From Candidatus Thorarchaeota archaeon (GTDB taxonomy: Archaea > Asgardarchaeota > Thorarchaeia > Thorarchaeales > Thorarchaeaceae), in NCBI GenBank assembly GCA_019894665.1, contig JAGXOC010000011.1, forward strand, positions 1 through 37,692: a stretch of DNA of 37,692 nt, in the 5' to 3' direction. The position numbers and the translations under genes were made by a program. Positions 17,348-24,927 of the stretch are shown piece by piece. The notes beneath the pieces are model-generated. The model worked only from the letters and a program-made list of their open reading frames with translations, made no database searches and was not told where the DNA came from. How positions within the stretch are numbered: the stretch's first letter is position 1; each line of letters starts with the position of its first letter.

Positions 17348-17800
17348 ATGCGAGTCAAGTCAAAATATCCCGAACACATGGAATACCGTGTAGAGAGTAT
17401 GTGGGATGGAAAGACTGGTGGTACCATCACGGCTAGTGATGAACGTCAAATTGTGTACGATACTCCGAAGACCTATGCCGGGCGCGGTGAAGAAATTTGT
17501 CCAGATGAGCTATTCGTTTCTGCAGTACTTGGCTGCTTGAACAACACCTTCCTTGATTTTCAGCGTGGTTTTGAGATTGAGCTTGTATCCTTGAAACTGA
17601 ACGGGAAAGCTACCGCAATCTTTGATGGTGAGGGCTACAAAATCACCGGATTTCAGGTGACGGGTGAGGTTGTCGTCGGTAAGGATGAGCTCGAAACTGG
17701 TCAACGGTGCGTAGAACTCATGCAACAGTATTGTCATCTGACAAGATCGGTCAAAGACTGCATACCATTTGAGTACGATATCTCAGTTCGTGAAGAATAA
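17348..17800 (+). CDS. OsmC/Ohr-family protein
   Basis: A 150-aa OsmC-like protein. The family's paired cysteines are present: Cys63 in VLGCLNNTF and Cys129 in QYCHLTRSV. The ATG at 17348 is reached from a GCTTAACC box A-like element about 40 bp upstream. Characterised relatives reduce organic hydroperoxides through a reactive Cys pair, but many OsmC-like archaeal proteins are untested. The mid-section lacks the Arg of true Ohr that I can place with confidence, so I do not call it Ohr. It converges with the Mut7-C gene, one base apart. Confidence 0.85.
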   Translation: MRVKSKYPEHMEYRVESMWDGKTGGTITASDERQIVYDTPKTYAGRGEEICPDELFVSAVLGCLNNTFLDFQRGFEIELVSLKLNGKATAIFDGEGYKITGFQVTGEVVVGKDELETGQRCVELMQQYCHLTRSVKDCIPFEYDISVREE

Positions 17801-17801
17801 G

Positions 17802-18293
17802 CTAGGTCTCCATTTCTTTCATCAGTTGAGCGATTTTGACCATGTATGCCTCAATGTTTGTCCATTGTCCTCCTTGAAAGAAGACGCTCATACAATATTT
17901 ACAGAGCCAGAACTCAGAATAATGATTGTAAGTCTGGTCCGGAACAAGTCCTTTGATTCGTTCTTTCTCGTCATCTTTGACATGAGTCAAAGTGCTATTG
18001 CATTTCGTACATCGTGATTTGGAGGGGTCTGCTTCTGGACTTATTTCATATTTCAAGAAGACACTTGCCACTTCCTCATCAACAGTCCCCCGTACAAGCA
18101 TAGCTTCTGCACCTGTATCCTTTGCTCGTCTGGACAATATGGCATCAGATGTCAGTAAGATTCTGTTCTGATCAAGTGCTATTCGTAGCAACTCGTCATC
18201 ATGTACCTTTGTGGAATAGAACGTGTCATGACCAGTGAGTCGAAGCCAAGTAGCAAGTTTTCCAAGCATCGCATCGACAATGAATGTGTTCAT
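17802..18293 (-). CDS. Mut7-C (PIN-fold) ribonuclease with zinc ribbon
   Basis: A 163-aa Mut7-C family protein (PF01927), a PIN-like RNase domain with a C-terminal zinc ribbon. The start FIVDAMLGKLATWLRL is diagnostic. Acidic residues Asp7, Asp32/33 (HDDEL) and Asp50 (LLTSDA) form the metal site, and Cys95, Cys98, Cys131 and Cys134 form the ribbon (CTKC, CKYC). It is likely a metal-dependent endo- or exoribonuclease; substrates are not known in archaea. The ATG overlaps the amidohydrolase stop by 4 bases (ATGA), the last step of a four-gene minus-strand operon. Confidence 0.9.
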   Translation of the reverse strand: MNTFIVDAMLGKLATWLRLTGHDTFYSTKVHDDELLRIALDQNRILLTSDAILSRRAKDTGAEAMLVRGTVDEEVASVFLKYEISPEADPSKSRCTKCNSTLTHVKDDEKERIKGLVPDQTYNHYSEFWLCKYCMSVFFQGGQWTNIEAYMVKIAQLMKEMET

Positions 18294-19195
18294 GGAGTTT
18301 CACCAAAGATAATGCGTGTAGCATTCTTCCACATGACCTTCTCAATCTCATCCTCTCTGACCTGCTTGTATCCCTGGTCTATCAACTCCGCAGGAAGTTG
18401 CAGTCCGGTGAAGAAATCCCTCCATTTCTTGAGCGACATTGTGTATTCGAAGAGGGGAAAATCACTTCCAAAGAGCATACGATTTGGGAATACCCGCATG
18501 AGTTTTGCGTCTGCAACCATCTGATGGACCTTCAATGGAACGCTGGACGCGAACACTTGCCATCCTGAAACATCAACTGAAACATTAGGGTTCTTCGAGG
18601 CAATCATCAGGGATTCATCTTGCCATGGATAGCCCACATGAGCTAGGACTATGTTCAACTCAGGAAAATCTGCTGCCACTCTATCAACATATGCTGGTCT
18701 TGCGTATTTCACGTGCTTGTGCCTTGGCGTGAATCCCTGGTGAATTATGATGGGTATATTCAGATCAACACAGAGATCGTAGTAAGGGTCAAACTCCTTG
18801 TCATCTGGATAGAACCCATTTGGAGGGTACATCTTCCATCCTCGACATCCCTTCTCCTTCACAGCACGTTCAAGTTCCTTTAGTCCTGCCTTTCCTCTTC
18901 TTGGATCAAGACCAACAAATGAAACGATGTTTGGATCTTCAGCAACCTCATTGGAATGCCAGTCAGTCTTCTCAGTAAGTGACAGTGGCATTTCTTGGTG
19001 AAACGCACTATCAATAGGAAGTACAACGGCACGCTCCACTCCGCTCACATTCATCGCGTCACGAAGAGAGTCAACTGTCGAATCAAGAACTGGTTCTACG
19101 CCCAGCTTCTTTGCAGCAATACGACGGGAATCCAAGTCCCTCTTACTGATTATTTCCCTCGACCATGTGTGGGTATGTGCGTCAATGACTCTCAC
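18290..19195 (-). CDS. Amidohydrolase family 2 protein
   Basis: A TIM-barrel amidohydrolase of the amidohydro_2 group (PF04909), 301 aa. Metal ligands His7 and His9 (IDAHTHTW), His152 (IIIHQGF), His186 (VLAHVGYPW) and Asp245 (LFGSDFP) are all in place. Relatives hydrolyse or decarboxylate aromatic acids and lactones (ACMSD-like), but the substrate here cannot be assigned. The ATG at 19195 lies 11 bp beyond the PHP gene. It overlaps the Mut7-C start by 4 bases, so the products are probably made in fixed ratio. Confidence 0.87.
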   Translation of the reverse strand: MRVIDAHTHTWSREIISKRDLDSRRIAAKKLGVEPVLDSTVDSLRDAMNVSGVERAVVLPIDSAFHQEMPLSLTEKTDWHSNEVAEDPNIVSFVGLDPRRGKAGLKELERAVKEKGCRGWKMYPPNGFYPDDKEFDPYYDLCVDLNIPIIIHQGFTPRHKHVKYARPAYVDRVAADFPELNIVLAHVGYPWQDESLMIASKNPNVSVDVSGWQVFASSVPLKVHQMVADAKLMRVFPNRMLFGSDFPLFEYTMSLKKWRDFFTGLQLPAELIDQGYKQVREDEIEKVMWKNATRIIFGETP

Positions 19196-19206
19196 ATGAA
19201 CACCTT

Positions 19207-20052
19207 CTATAACGCATTACGCAGTTTCTCTAGACTATCAATAACCTCGATGGGGACGGTAACACTTCCAAGTTCGGTGTAGTGGACTGTACCATGATAG
19301 TCACTTCCTCCTGTGTGAAGGACCTCCATATTCTGAATGACTTCTCGCACCTCATCAGACGTGCGATGCATTCCCATGAAGCTATAATCATACTCCACTT
19401 CAACACCCATAATACCTGCGTTCATCAGGGTCTCTGTGAACGAACGTAGGTCTTGAACTTTGATAGTGAGAGGGTGTGCCAAGACCGGAACTACTCCAAC
19501 TGACTTGAGGAGCTTGACCGCCTCGAGTGTATTCATTCGTGCTTTTTTCACATAAGCTGGTTTGTCTGAAGCCAGATACTTTTGGAATGCCTCCAATGTG
19601 GTCTTTACGAACCCTTTCTTGATCAACAGTTGTGCTACATGCGGTCGACCAGGACTCGATACTCCTTTCAAGTCTTCTAGGAGTTCGTCCATTGTTATAT
19701 CGAGCCCCAGCTCGTTCAGTTTCCGTATGATCTTTGGAAGCCGGTCATGTCTGGACTTTCTTAGGAACTCTAATCTTTCGTTGAGTGGTTTGGAGTCGAG
19801 GGGCACAAAATACCCGAGTATATGGACCTCTTTCTTATCGAACTCTGTGCTGATCTCAAGTCCTGGAACTCGAATCAACTCGCTCGATGTTTCAGCTTCC
19901 ATGAACTCTCGTATCCCAGCTACTGAATCATGGTCGGTGAGTGCAACACCTCCCAGTCTGATAGCATCTGCTTTTCTCACCAGTTCTGTGGGCGAATCGC
20001 TTCCGTCAGAAGATGAAGAATGAGTGTGCAGGTCAGCACGGACTCTCACCAT
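19207..20052 (-). CDS. PHP-domain phosphoesterase
   Basis: A stand-alone PHP (polymerase and histidinol phosphatase) phosphoesterase of 281 aa. Metal ligands include His9 and His11 (ADLHTHSSSSDG), Asp16, Asp40-His41 (LTDHDS), Glu66 (GLEIST), His77 and the VLAHP His, with SDYHG near the end. Relatives include the 3',5'-nucleotide and RNase AM (YciV) phosphatases, so it could clear pAp or trim RNA ends; a role with the Mut7-C RNase downstream would fit. Its start lies 20 bases inside the 3' end of the YkgJ gene. Start: ATG 20052 (a GTG follows it). Confidence 0.88.
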   Translation of the reverse strand: MVRVRADLHTHSSSSDGSDSPTELVRKADAIRLGGVALTDHDSVAGIREFMEAETSSELIRVPGLEISTEFDKKEVHILGYFVPLDSKPLNERLEFLRKSRHDRLPKIIRKLNELGLDITMDELLEDLKGVSSPGRPHVAQLLIKKGFVKTTLEAFQKYLASDKPAYVKKARMNTLEAVKLLKSVGVVPVLAHPLTIKVQDLRSFTETLMNAGIMGVEVEYDYSFMGMHRTSDEVREVIQNMEVLHTGGSDYHGTVHYTELGSVTVPIEVIDSLEKLRNAL

Positions 20053-20449
20053 GTGCCGCCTCCTGCCGCAGTGTTTCTACAAGTTGTCGAACTTTGTGGC
20101 AAACCTTTCGTACCTCTTCGCGAGTCACAGTTTCTCCGGATGGACAGTCTCTATCGATTATACATTTCCTCCGTCGTGCATCATAGATGATTGGATAATA
20201 CCTACAACCTTCTGGTCTATCCTCATAGATTCTACAGACCTTCGTTTCTGGGTCGTAGAAGTAGCAGTTGCCATCCACATTTTTGAGCTCACAAAAGCCC
20301 GCCATTACACGAACCAAGAAATCTTTCCTATCATAACCCAAGGCTTCAATCCTCTCAGCATCCTCTTGGGTCAGGGTCATCTCAGTTTCAGTACAACACA
20401 GACGGACCTCTTCACATGATCCATCATGGTTGCAGACAAATGGGCTCAA
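20033..20449 (-). CDS. YkgJ-family cysteine-cluster protein
   Basis: A 138-aa YkgJ/CxxCxxCC-type protein that probably binds zinc or an Fe-S cluster. The conserved Cys cluster begins with Cys6, Cys12, Cys18 and Cys19 (CEEVRLCC) and continues in GFCEL, GNCYFYD, KVCRIYEDRPEGCRYYP, ending with IIDRDCPSG. The start is TTG 20449, supported by AGGAG 9 bases upstream and by the lack of any other in-frame start before a stop. It heads the minus-strand operon with the PHP, amidohydrolase and Mut7-C genes. Function unknown. Confidence 0.85.
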   Translation of the reverse strand: MSPFVCNHDGSCEEVRLCCTETEMTLTQEDAERIEALGYDRKDFLVRVMAGFCELKNVDGNCYFYDPETKVCRIYEDRPEGCRYYPIIYDARRRKCIIDRDCPSGETVTREEVRKVCHKVRQLVETLRQEAAHGESPC

Positions 20450-20468
20450 AGTTTCGGTGCTCCTGGTG

Positions 20469-20546
20469 TATCGGTCAGATTGCGGTTTAGAGGTTCATCG
20501 CGCTGATGAGGCTGCTCGCCTTCCCTACTTCATCATCATCCCGACA
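20469..20546 (-). ncRNA. Candidate C/D-box sRNA
   Basis: In the 145-bp gap upstream of the YkgJ gene, the minus strand carries a C box ATGATGA (from 20539) and a D box CTGA (20475-20478), 65 nt apart. A terminal stem flanks them (TGTCGG at 20541-20546 with CCGATA at 20469-20474). An internal CGATGAA could be C'; D' is degenerate (CTCA). A CATATTTAG box A-like element lies about 24-30 bp upstream of the stem. Archaeal C/D sRNAs of 50-70 nt guide 2'-O-methylation. Motifs this short can arise by chance, and it might be only the YkgJ leader. Confidence 0.38.
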
Positions 20547-20594
20547 ATGAAGAAGTAACTGGCTCAAGGCTAAATATGCTTTCCAAAGATGCCA

Positions 20595-21155
20595 TTATTC
20601 AGTTTTTTTTAGCCTTGCCGCAATTAACCACACAATAACTGCCAACTCAATAAAGACACCTGCAAGGATTACACCCGGCTGTTTGATTTGAATTGCATTT
20701 AGACTTGCAAGATCAATTTGAGCAAGGGTGATTTCTTCGGTAGACATCCAAAAGTCATGAAAGTCCTCAGGTCCGATAGCAGACCAATAGCTATGGACAA
20801 ACAGGCCCTCCTCTTTGTCATAGTATGCAGTAGTTTCATTGTCAATCTCGCATGTCCAGCAATCATATCCATACTTTCTGGTTTCATTGACAATTATTGC
20901 GGTATGCTCTCCGATACTGACTGACGCTAGTATCTCCCATGAGCTCACATCCAGCATCAGTGGGTAATCTCTGTAGTACTGCCCATCCAGAACTAAACGT
21001 ATGTTATTTCGTGATACGACATAGATGAGTTCGTCACTATAATAGTTGGAACTCCACCCTGAAGTAGCGGTATATGTCGAAACGTGACCATTATAGACCA
21101 GCGTTATGCCCCTCACTCTGTCATCGTTTGGTAAGTCCAGAAAAATGAAGAGCAT
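20595..21155 (-). CDS. Bitopic membrane protein of unknown function
   Basis: An uncharacterised protein of 186 aa from the ATG at 21155. The C-terminus has a clear membrane helix (VILAGVFIELAVIVWLIA) followed by a basic tail RLKKTE. The central part is rich in Tyr/Trp and polar beta-like strands with Cys in CWTCEID, and looks extracytoplasmic. The reading frame stays open upstream to 21212 and encodes the rest of an N-terminal helix (ALGFAIGLLLL before MLFIFLDL), but the only in-frame start there is an ATT at 21212. An N-in/C-in or signal-anchored protein with a short outer domain is likely. No homologous family is recognised. Confidence 0.65.
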   Translation of the reverse strand: MLFIFLDLPNDDRVRGITLVYNGHVSTYTATSGWSSNYYSDELIYVVSRNNIRLVLDGQYYRDYPLMLDVSSWEILASVSIGEHTAIIVNETRKYGYDCWTCEIDNETTAYYDKEEGLFVHSYWSAIGPEDFHDFWMSTEEITLAQIDLASLNAIQIKQPGVILAGVFIELAVIVWLIAARLKKTE

Positions 21156-21245
21156 ACTGGCTGAACTCAGCAGTAATAGACCAATAGCAAATCCAAGGGC
21201 TCTGTTCGAAATCTCTTATCCCCTGGACGGCTTTTCGTGTGAGGC

Positions 21246-21252
21246 TATAAAT
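21246..21252 (-). promoter_or_regulatory. Box A of the 20595 membrane-protein gene
   Basis: TTTATAG on the minus strand is centred about 36 bp upstream of the ATT at 21212, giving a predicted transcription start near 21222 and a short leader with GGGGATAAGAG before the ATT. This supports translation starting there rather than at the ATG at 21155. Confidence 0.4.
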
Positions 21253-21276
21253 CTGATGAAAAAAGGAGAATTGAAA

Positions 21277-21525
21277 CTATAGACCTCTTCTCGCAAGTCG
21301 CCGGGATGGTGAGAGGTTGTTTGTCATGTCCTCAATAGTATCACTCGAAGGCATATTCAGAATAGGGAACCTCTTTCCAGTGATCCTAAAATATGCGTGA
21401 GCACGAACTGCATGAATGTGGGCAATCAGGTCATTGGGCTGTGTTGTAGCACCCAGAAGTAGCGCCCGTCGCTTCCCAAACACGTCAAAAAGTTTATTCA
21501 ATATATTCATTGCGTTTCGTTCCAA
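21277..21525 (-). CDS. Small hypothetical protein
   Basis: A possible 82-aa protein starting at TTG 21525, or 77 aa from ATG 21510 (MNILNKLFDVFGKRRALL). It is basic, with no membrane segment and no motif I can name. Residue use looks more natural than in the plus-strand frame that covers part of it. There is no good ribosome-binding site. The alternative is that 21253-21644 is non-coding leader sequence for rli1, and I see nothing else in it. Confidence 0.35.
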   Translation of the reverse strand: MERNAMNILNKLFDVFGKRRALLLGATTQPNDLIAHIHAVRAHAYFRITGKRFPILNMPSSDTIEDMTNNLSPSRRLARRGL

Positions 21526-21644
21526 GGATACACTCTCGGGATTGCAGAAAAGGATTGTTATTCAGTCATTCGCACTCAGCCAAAGTGCTAAATACTCACC
21601 AAAAGCATCCTCGCGCAGCTCCTCAATAGGTGTTGACACTTCCT

Positions 21645-23465
21645 ATGCGTATCGCAATTGTTGACAAATACAGATGCAGACCAAAGGACTGCACTCATGA
21701 GTGCCAGAGATTCTGCCCACGGGTCAGAACAGGCGACGAGACCGTCGTTTTTCCAGAAGGTCCTGATAAGCCCCCCGTCATAGTGGAATCTCTATGTTCT
21801 GGTGAGGCCATCTGCGTCAAGAAGTGTCCCTACAATGTCATACGAATTGTGAACCTGCCAGAGGAACTAGAGAGTGACACCAGTCACCGTTACAGCGTGA
21901 ATGGGTTTAAACTGTTCAGACTTCCCACACCCAAAGAGGGGCAAGTGTTAGGTCTCATCGGACCAAATGGTGTTGGAAAAACAACGGCAATACAGATCCT
22001 TGCTGGTGAGATGCCTCCCAACCTTGGACGGATTGAAGACCCTCCAGAGTGGGATGAGATCATTACTACATATCGTGGTTCTGAGCTCCAACCGTTCTTC
22101 GAGAAGATACAGGCTGGCTCACTAGTACCTGTTCTGAAACCCCAGAACATCACTGATCTTCCGAAGGTCAAAGACCTTGCCGACAAGCCCATCAGTGATC
22201 TTCTAGAAGCCTCCGATTCATCGGGACGTCTGAAAGAGCTCAAGGATGACATGAACCTCACCGAGATCTGGGATCGACCAATCAAGTTCCTGAGCGGTGG
22301 AGAACTCCAACGAGTTGCGGTCACCGCTGCAATCGTGCGCGAGAGTGACATCTACTTCTTTGACGAACCTACTGCCTATCTAGATGTCAGAGAACGTCTC
22401 AGGATGGCCCGCGCGATTCGAAAATTATCTTCTCTGGGTAAAACCATAATCGTTGTCGAACACGATCTTTCAATCCTAGACTATGTTTCAGATTTGGTCT
22501 GCATGTTCTATGGAAATCCTGGTGTCTATGGTATTGTTTCACATCCACACGGGACTCGAGTTGGTGTGAACATCTTCCTTGATGGGTTCATTCCAGACGA
22601 GAATATGAGGTTCCGTGACACATCTATCTCGTTCAAAGGAATGAGTGCTGACGATGAGGAGTACCTCTCACGAGAGGCCATGGTCGAGTACGGTAACATG
22701 AAGAAGAGCTTTGAGGACTTCACTCTTGACGTAAAGGGTGGTCGTATTTCAAAGGGTCAGGTTGTTGGGATACTGGGTGCGAATGGGATTGGTAAGACCA
22801 CATTTGTCAGAATGCTTGCGGGAGAGCTAGAACCTGATGAAGGCGAGGCCCCCACGAAGACAGTTACAGGTTTAGACCTCAAGATCAGTTACAAACCACA
22901 ATACATACCGTCAGACTTCGATGGCAATCTGAGAATGTATCTTCGGGAGGCAGGAGGAGGCAATGCTGATACGGCTGACTTCAAGACCTCTGTGATTAAG
23001 AGGCTTGAACTTGAACATCTACTAGAGCACAATGTGCCAGACCTAAGTGGAGGAGAACTCCAAAGGGCTTCAATTGCTGCTTGTCTTGCACGAGAGGCTG
23101 ATATCTACCTGTTTGACGAGCCTTCTGCGTTCCTAGATATCGAGCAGAGACTTGCCAGTTCACGAGCAATTCGTCGAATGATCAGAAACAAAATGAAGAC
23201 CGCGTTCATTGTGGAACACTCAATTCTCATGGCCGACTATCTCAGTGACAGCCTTGTAGTGTTCGGAGGCGTGCCTGGGAAGTCTGGCGTTGCATCCTCT
23301 GTCAGAACACTTCGAAATGGAATGAACACTTTCCTGAAAGAGATGGGTGTCACCTTCAGAAGAGACCCCCAGACCGGTCGACCAAGGGTCAACAAAGATG
23401 GGTCTCAATTGGACTCACAGCAGAAGGCATCTGGTGAGTACTACTACATCGGAAAGGGCAAGTAG
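21645..23465 (+). CDS. rli1: Ribosome recycling ATPase ABCE1/Rli1
   Basis: ABCE1, the twin-ATPase that splits post-termination ribosomes into subunits in archaea and eukaryotes; 606 aa. The N-terminal Fe-S domain has Cys11, 16, 20, 24 and then Cys51, Cys57 and Cys61; position 54, normally Cys in CxxCxxCxxxCP, is Glu. ABC1 has GPNGVGKTT (106-114), LSGGELQRVAV, FDEPTAYLD and EHD. ABC2 has GANGIGKTT (about 376-384), LSGGELQRASI, FDEPSAFLD and EHS. The ATG at 21645 (MRIAIVDKYRC) matches the family start; an in-frame GTG at 21630 is less likely. The family call is secure. Confidence 0.96.
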   Translation: MRIAIVDKYRCRPKDCTHECQRFCPRVRTGDETVVFPEGPDKPPVIVESLCSGEAICVKKCPYNVIRIVNLPEELESDTSHRYSVNGFKLFRLPTPKEGQVLGLIGPNGVGKTTAIQILAGEMPPNLGRIEDPPEWDEIITTYRGSELQPFFEKIQAGSLVPVLKPQNITDLPKVKDLADKPISDLLEASDSSGRLKELKDDMNLTEIWDRPIKFLSGGELQRVAVTAAIVRESDIYFFDEPTAYLDVRERLRMARAIRKLSSLGKTIIVVEHDLSILDYVSDLVCMFYGNPGVYGIVSHPHGTRVGVNIFLDGFIPDENMRFRDTSISFKGMSADDEEYLSREAMVEYGNMKKSFEDFTLDVKGGRISKGQVVGILGANGIGKTTFVRMLAGELEPDEGEAPTKTVTGLDLKISYKPQYIPSDFDGNLRMYLREAGGGNADTADFKTSVIKRLELEHLLEHNVPDLSGGELQRASIAACLAREADIYLFDEPSAFLDIEQRLASSRAIRRMIRNKMKTAFIVEHSILMADYLSDSLVVFGGVPGKSGVASSVRTLRNGMNTFLKEMGVTFRRDPQTGRPRVNKDGSQLDSQQKASGEYYYIGKGK

Positions 23466-23478
23466 TTCAAGCCCAGTG

Positions 23479-23503
23479 CTAATCCAAAGAATTAATGGAT
23501 TAG
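23479..23503. terminator. Bidirectional terminator-like hairpin
   Basis: A perfect 8-bp inverted repeat, CTAATCCA-N9-TGGATTAG, sits between the convergent ends of rli1 (stop at 23465) and the zinc-binding gene (stop 23500-23502). The position fits a shared 3' end structure, although archaeal termination relies more on T-tracts than on hairpins. Confidence 0.45.
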
Positions 23504-23709
23504 TCATAACTCACCGTTATGGTTTTGCAGGTGGTACACTGTTTCGCAGGGAGCTTCGCCCAACTAGTGTTGCTAGAAACGAGTTGGATGTTACCGTCCT
23601 TTTCCCGTAGCAGCATACCTGGTTCTTCTGTTGTCCACCAAAGGACCTTCTGTCCCACAATGAATCCTTCCTTCAATGGAGTATTGCAATATCTGCAGTT
23701 TTCAGCCAT
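23500..23709 (-). CDS. Small zinc-binding protein (DUF6487-like)
   Basis: A 69-aa protein with CRYCNTPLKEGFIVGQKVLWWTT near the start and CTTCKTITVSYD at the end, the zinc-ribbon pattern of small DUF6487-type proteins. The metal is probably structural; function unknown. The ATG at 23709 follows GAGGTGATC, matching the conserved 16S anti-Shine-Dalgarno, and a box A (TTTATAT) lies at 23761-23767. A decayed paralogue is immediately upstream at 23812-23988. Converges with rli1. Confidence 0.78.
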   Translation of the reverse strand: MAENCRYCNTPLKEGFIVGQKVLWWTTEEPGMLLREKDGNIQLVSSNTSWAKLPAKQCTTCKTITVSYD

Positions 23710-23760
23710 GGATGATCACCTCGGTGTGTCTATCCCAATACTCCAATCTGCAACTTTGAA

Positions 23761-23767
23761 ATATAAA
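23761..23767 (-). promoter_or_regulatory. Box A of the DUF6487-like gene
   Basis: TTTATAT on the minus strand lies about 55 bp before the ATG at 23709, giving a predicted transcription start near 23738 and a leader of about 29 nt that contains the strong GAGGTGAT ribosome-binding site. Confidence 0.6.
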
Positions 23768-23811
23768 CGATAGTAGTTCAGTTAATTGTCTATTCTAACA
23801 AAGAGGTTTGT

Positions 23812-23988
23812 CTAGTCATATTCAAAGACTACAATCCTACACATTACAAATCGCTTGGCTTGAAGATTAGGCATTCCGGTTGGATTTCGTAGTGAATACT
23901 TTCCGCCTTTCTTGTTTGTCCACCAGATTACGTTGCCACATATGACATATCCATTTTCCATATCCGCCCCCCAATATTTGCAGATTTG
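23812..23988 (-). pseudogene. Decayed paralogue of the DUF6487-like zinc protein
   Basis: The minus strand from a TAG at 23989-23991 to a TAG at 23812-23814 stays open and reads ICKYWGADMENGYVICG, then VIWWTN, and ends AKRFVMCRIVVFEYD. It aligns with the neighbouring 69-aa protein along its length. One Cys of each zinc pair is lost: the second of CRYC is Trp, and the first of CTTC is Phe, each one base away from a Cys codon. No ATG, GTG or TTG precedes the first motif; the first ATG (23961) would drop it. This looks like a gene in early decay rather than a functional protein. Confidence 0.6.
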
Positions 23989-23995
23989 CTAATCT

Positions 23996-24817
23996 TCACA
24001 ATCTACGACTCCAGTACTTCTTACCTGCTTTCTCTTTATCCATTTCAGCGAGAATCTTCACTGCTTCATTTCCACACTTGATAACATCTGACTCTCCTTT
24101 CACTGCGAACTCATCTTGGACCCTGTTTGCATACACTGCACATGCGGCACCTGTTCTGAATCCGTAGATGTTTCCCAATGTGAAGAGCGTTGCAGCCTCC
24201 ATCTCAAAATTCGTAACATTTGCTTTGGTTAGGTCATTGATCAGAGTCTCACTCATGCTCTGCGTGTATCCTCCAAAGCCCGGTCGAGACTGTCCTAGAT
24301 AGAAAGAGTCAGTAGAGGCAGATATTCCAAGATGATATGTTACTCCAAGAGTTTCTGCAGCTTCAACGAACGCTAATACTACTTCATACGAAGCTGATGC
24401 AGGATACTCAGGTCTCACATACTGCTTACTCGTGCCCTCCAAGCGAACTGCTGCTGTTGAGATAATGATGTCCCCGATATTGATGTCTTCTTTCAGAGTA
24501 GCGCAAGAGCCAACTCGGAGAAATGTGTCAGCTCCGACGTTGGCCAGTTCCTCGATTACAATAGCTGTTCCAGGTCCTCCTATACCTGTGGAGCATGCTG
24601 AGATATCTACACCCTTGTATTTTCCTGTGTGAGTGACAAATTGTCTATGCATTGCAACTTCTCTAGATTCATCCCATAGAGCGCTGATCCGTTCCACTCT
24701 TTGTGGATCTCCGGGAATCAACACGGAGTTTGCTACATCACCCTTCTTCACCTCTAGATGATACTGTTCTCTGTCTTCAGTGACAGGTCGGGTTGCAGAA
24801 ATCTTCTTGTCAGTCAT
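23996..24817 (-). CDS. udp: Uridine/nucleoside phosphorylase
   Basis: A 273-aa NP-I family nucleoside phosphorylase, most like uridine phosphorylase: phosphate-dependent cleavage of nucleosides to base and ribose-1-phosphate. Phosphate site: GDPQR (36-40) and Arg101 in FLRVGSC. Ribose site: FEMEAAT with Glu205-Met206-Glu207. The TGIGGPGTAIVIEEL strand is typical. QSRPGFGGY resembles the base-recognition loop of uridine phosphorylases. Purine specificity cannot be wholly excluded. Divergent from fba across a 110-bp gap. Confidence 0.9.
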   Translation of the reverse strand: MTDKKISATRPVTEDREQYHLEVKKGDVANSVLIPGDPQRVERISALWDESREVAMHRQFVTHTGKYKGVDISACSTGIGGPGTAIVIEELANVGADTFLRVGSCATLKEDINIGDIIISTAAVRLEGTSKQYVRPEYPASASYEVVLAFVEAAETLGVTYHLGISASTDSFYLGQSRPGFGGYTQSMSETLINDLTKANVTNFEMEAATLFTLGNIYGFRTGAACAVYANRVQDEFAVKGESDVIKCGNEAVKILAEMDKEKAGKKYWSRRL

Positions 24818-24875
24818 ACAAAATCACTTGTTATTGACATGAACACACCGATTTGTTACTTTCGTATCTCTCGCT

Positions 24876-24885
24876 AAGCATATAG
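24876..24885 (+). promoter_or_regulatory. Box A-like element of fba
   Basis: An AGCATATAGG element on the plus strand is about 50 bp before the ATG of the aldolase gene, giving a predicted transcription start near 24906 and a leader with GAGGT about 8 bases before the ATG at 24928. Confidence 0.45.
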
Positions 24886-24927
24886 GGGAACACATCTTCT
24901 ACTGAAAACCATCTGAGGTCAATTGAC

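Noticed and set aside
23996-24817. Purine nucleoside phosphorylase
   Set aside because: The QSRPGFGGY loop and overall pattern favour uridine phosphorylase, though substrate choice needs assay.
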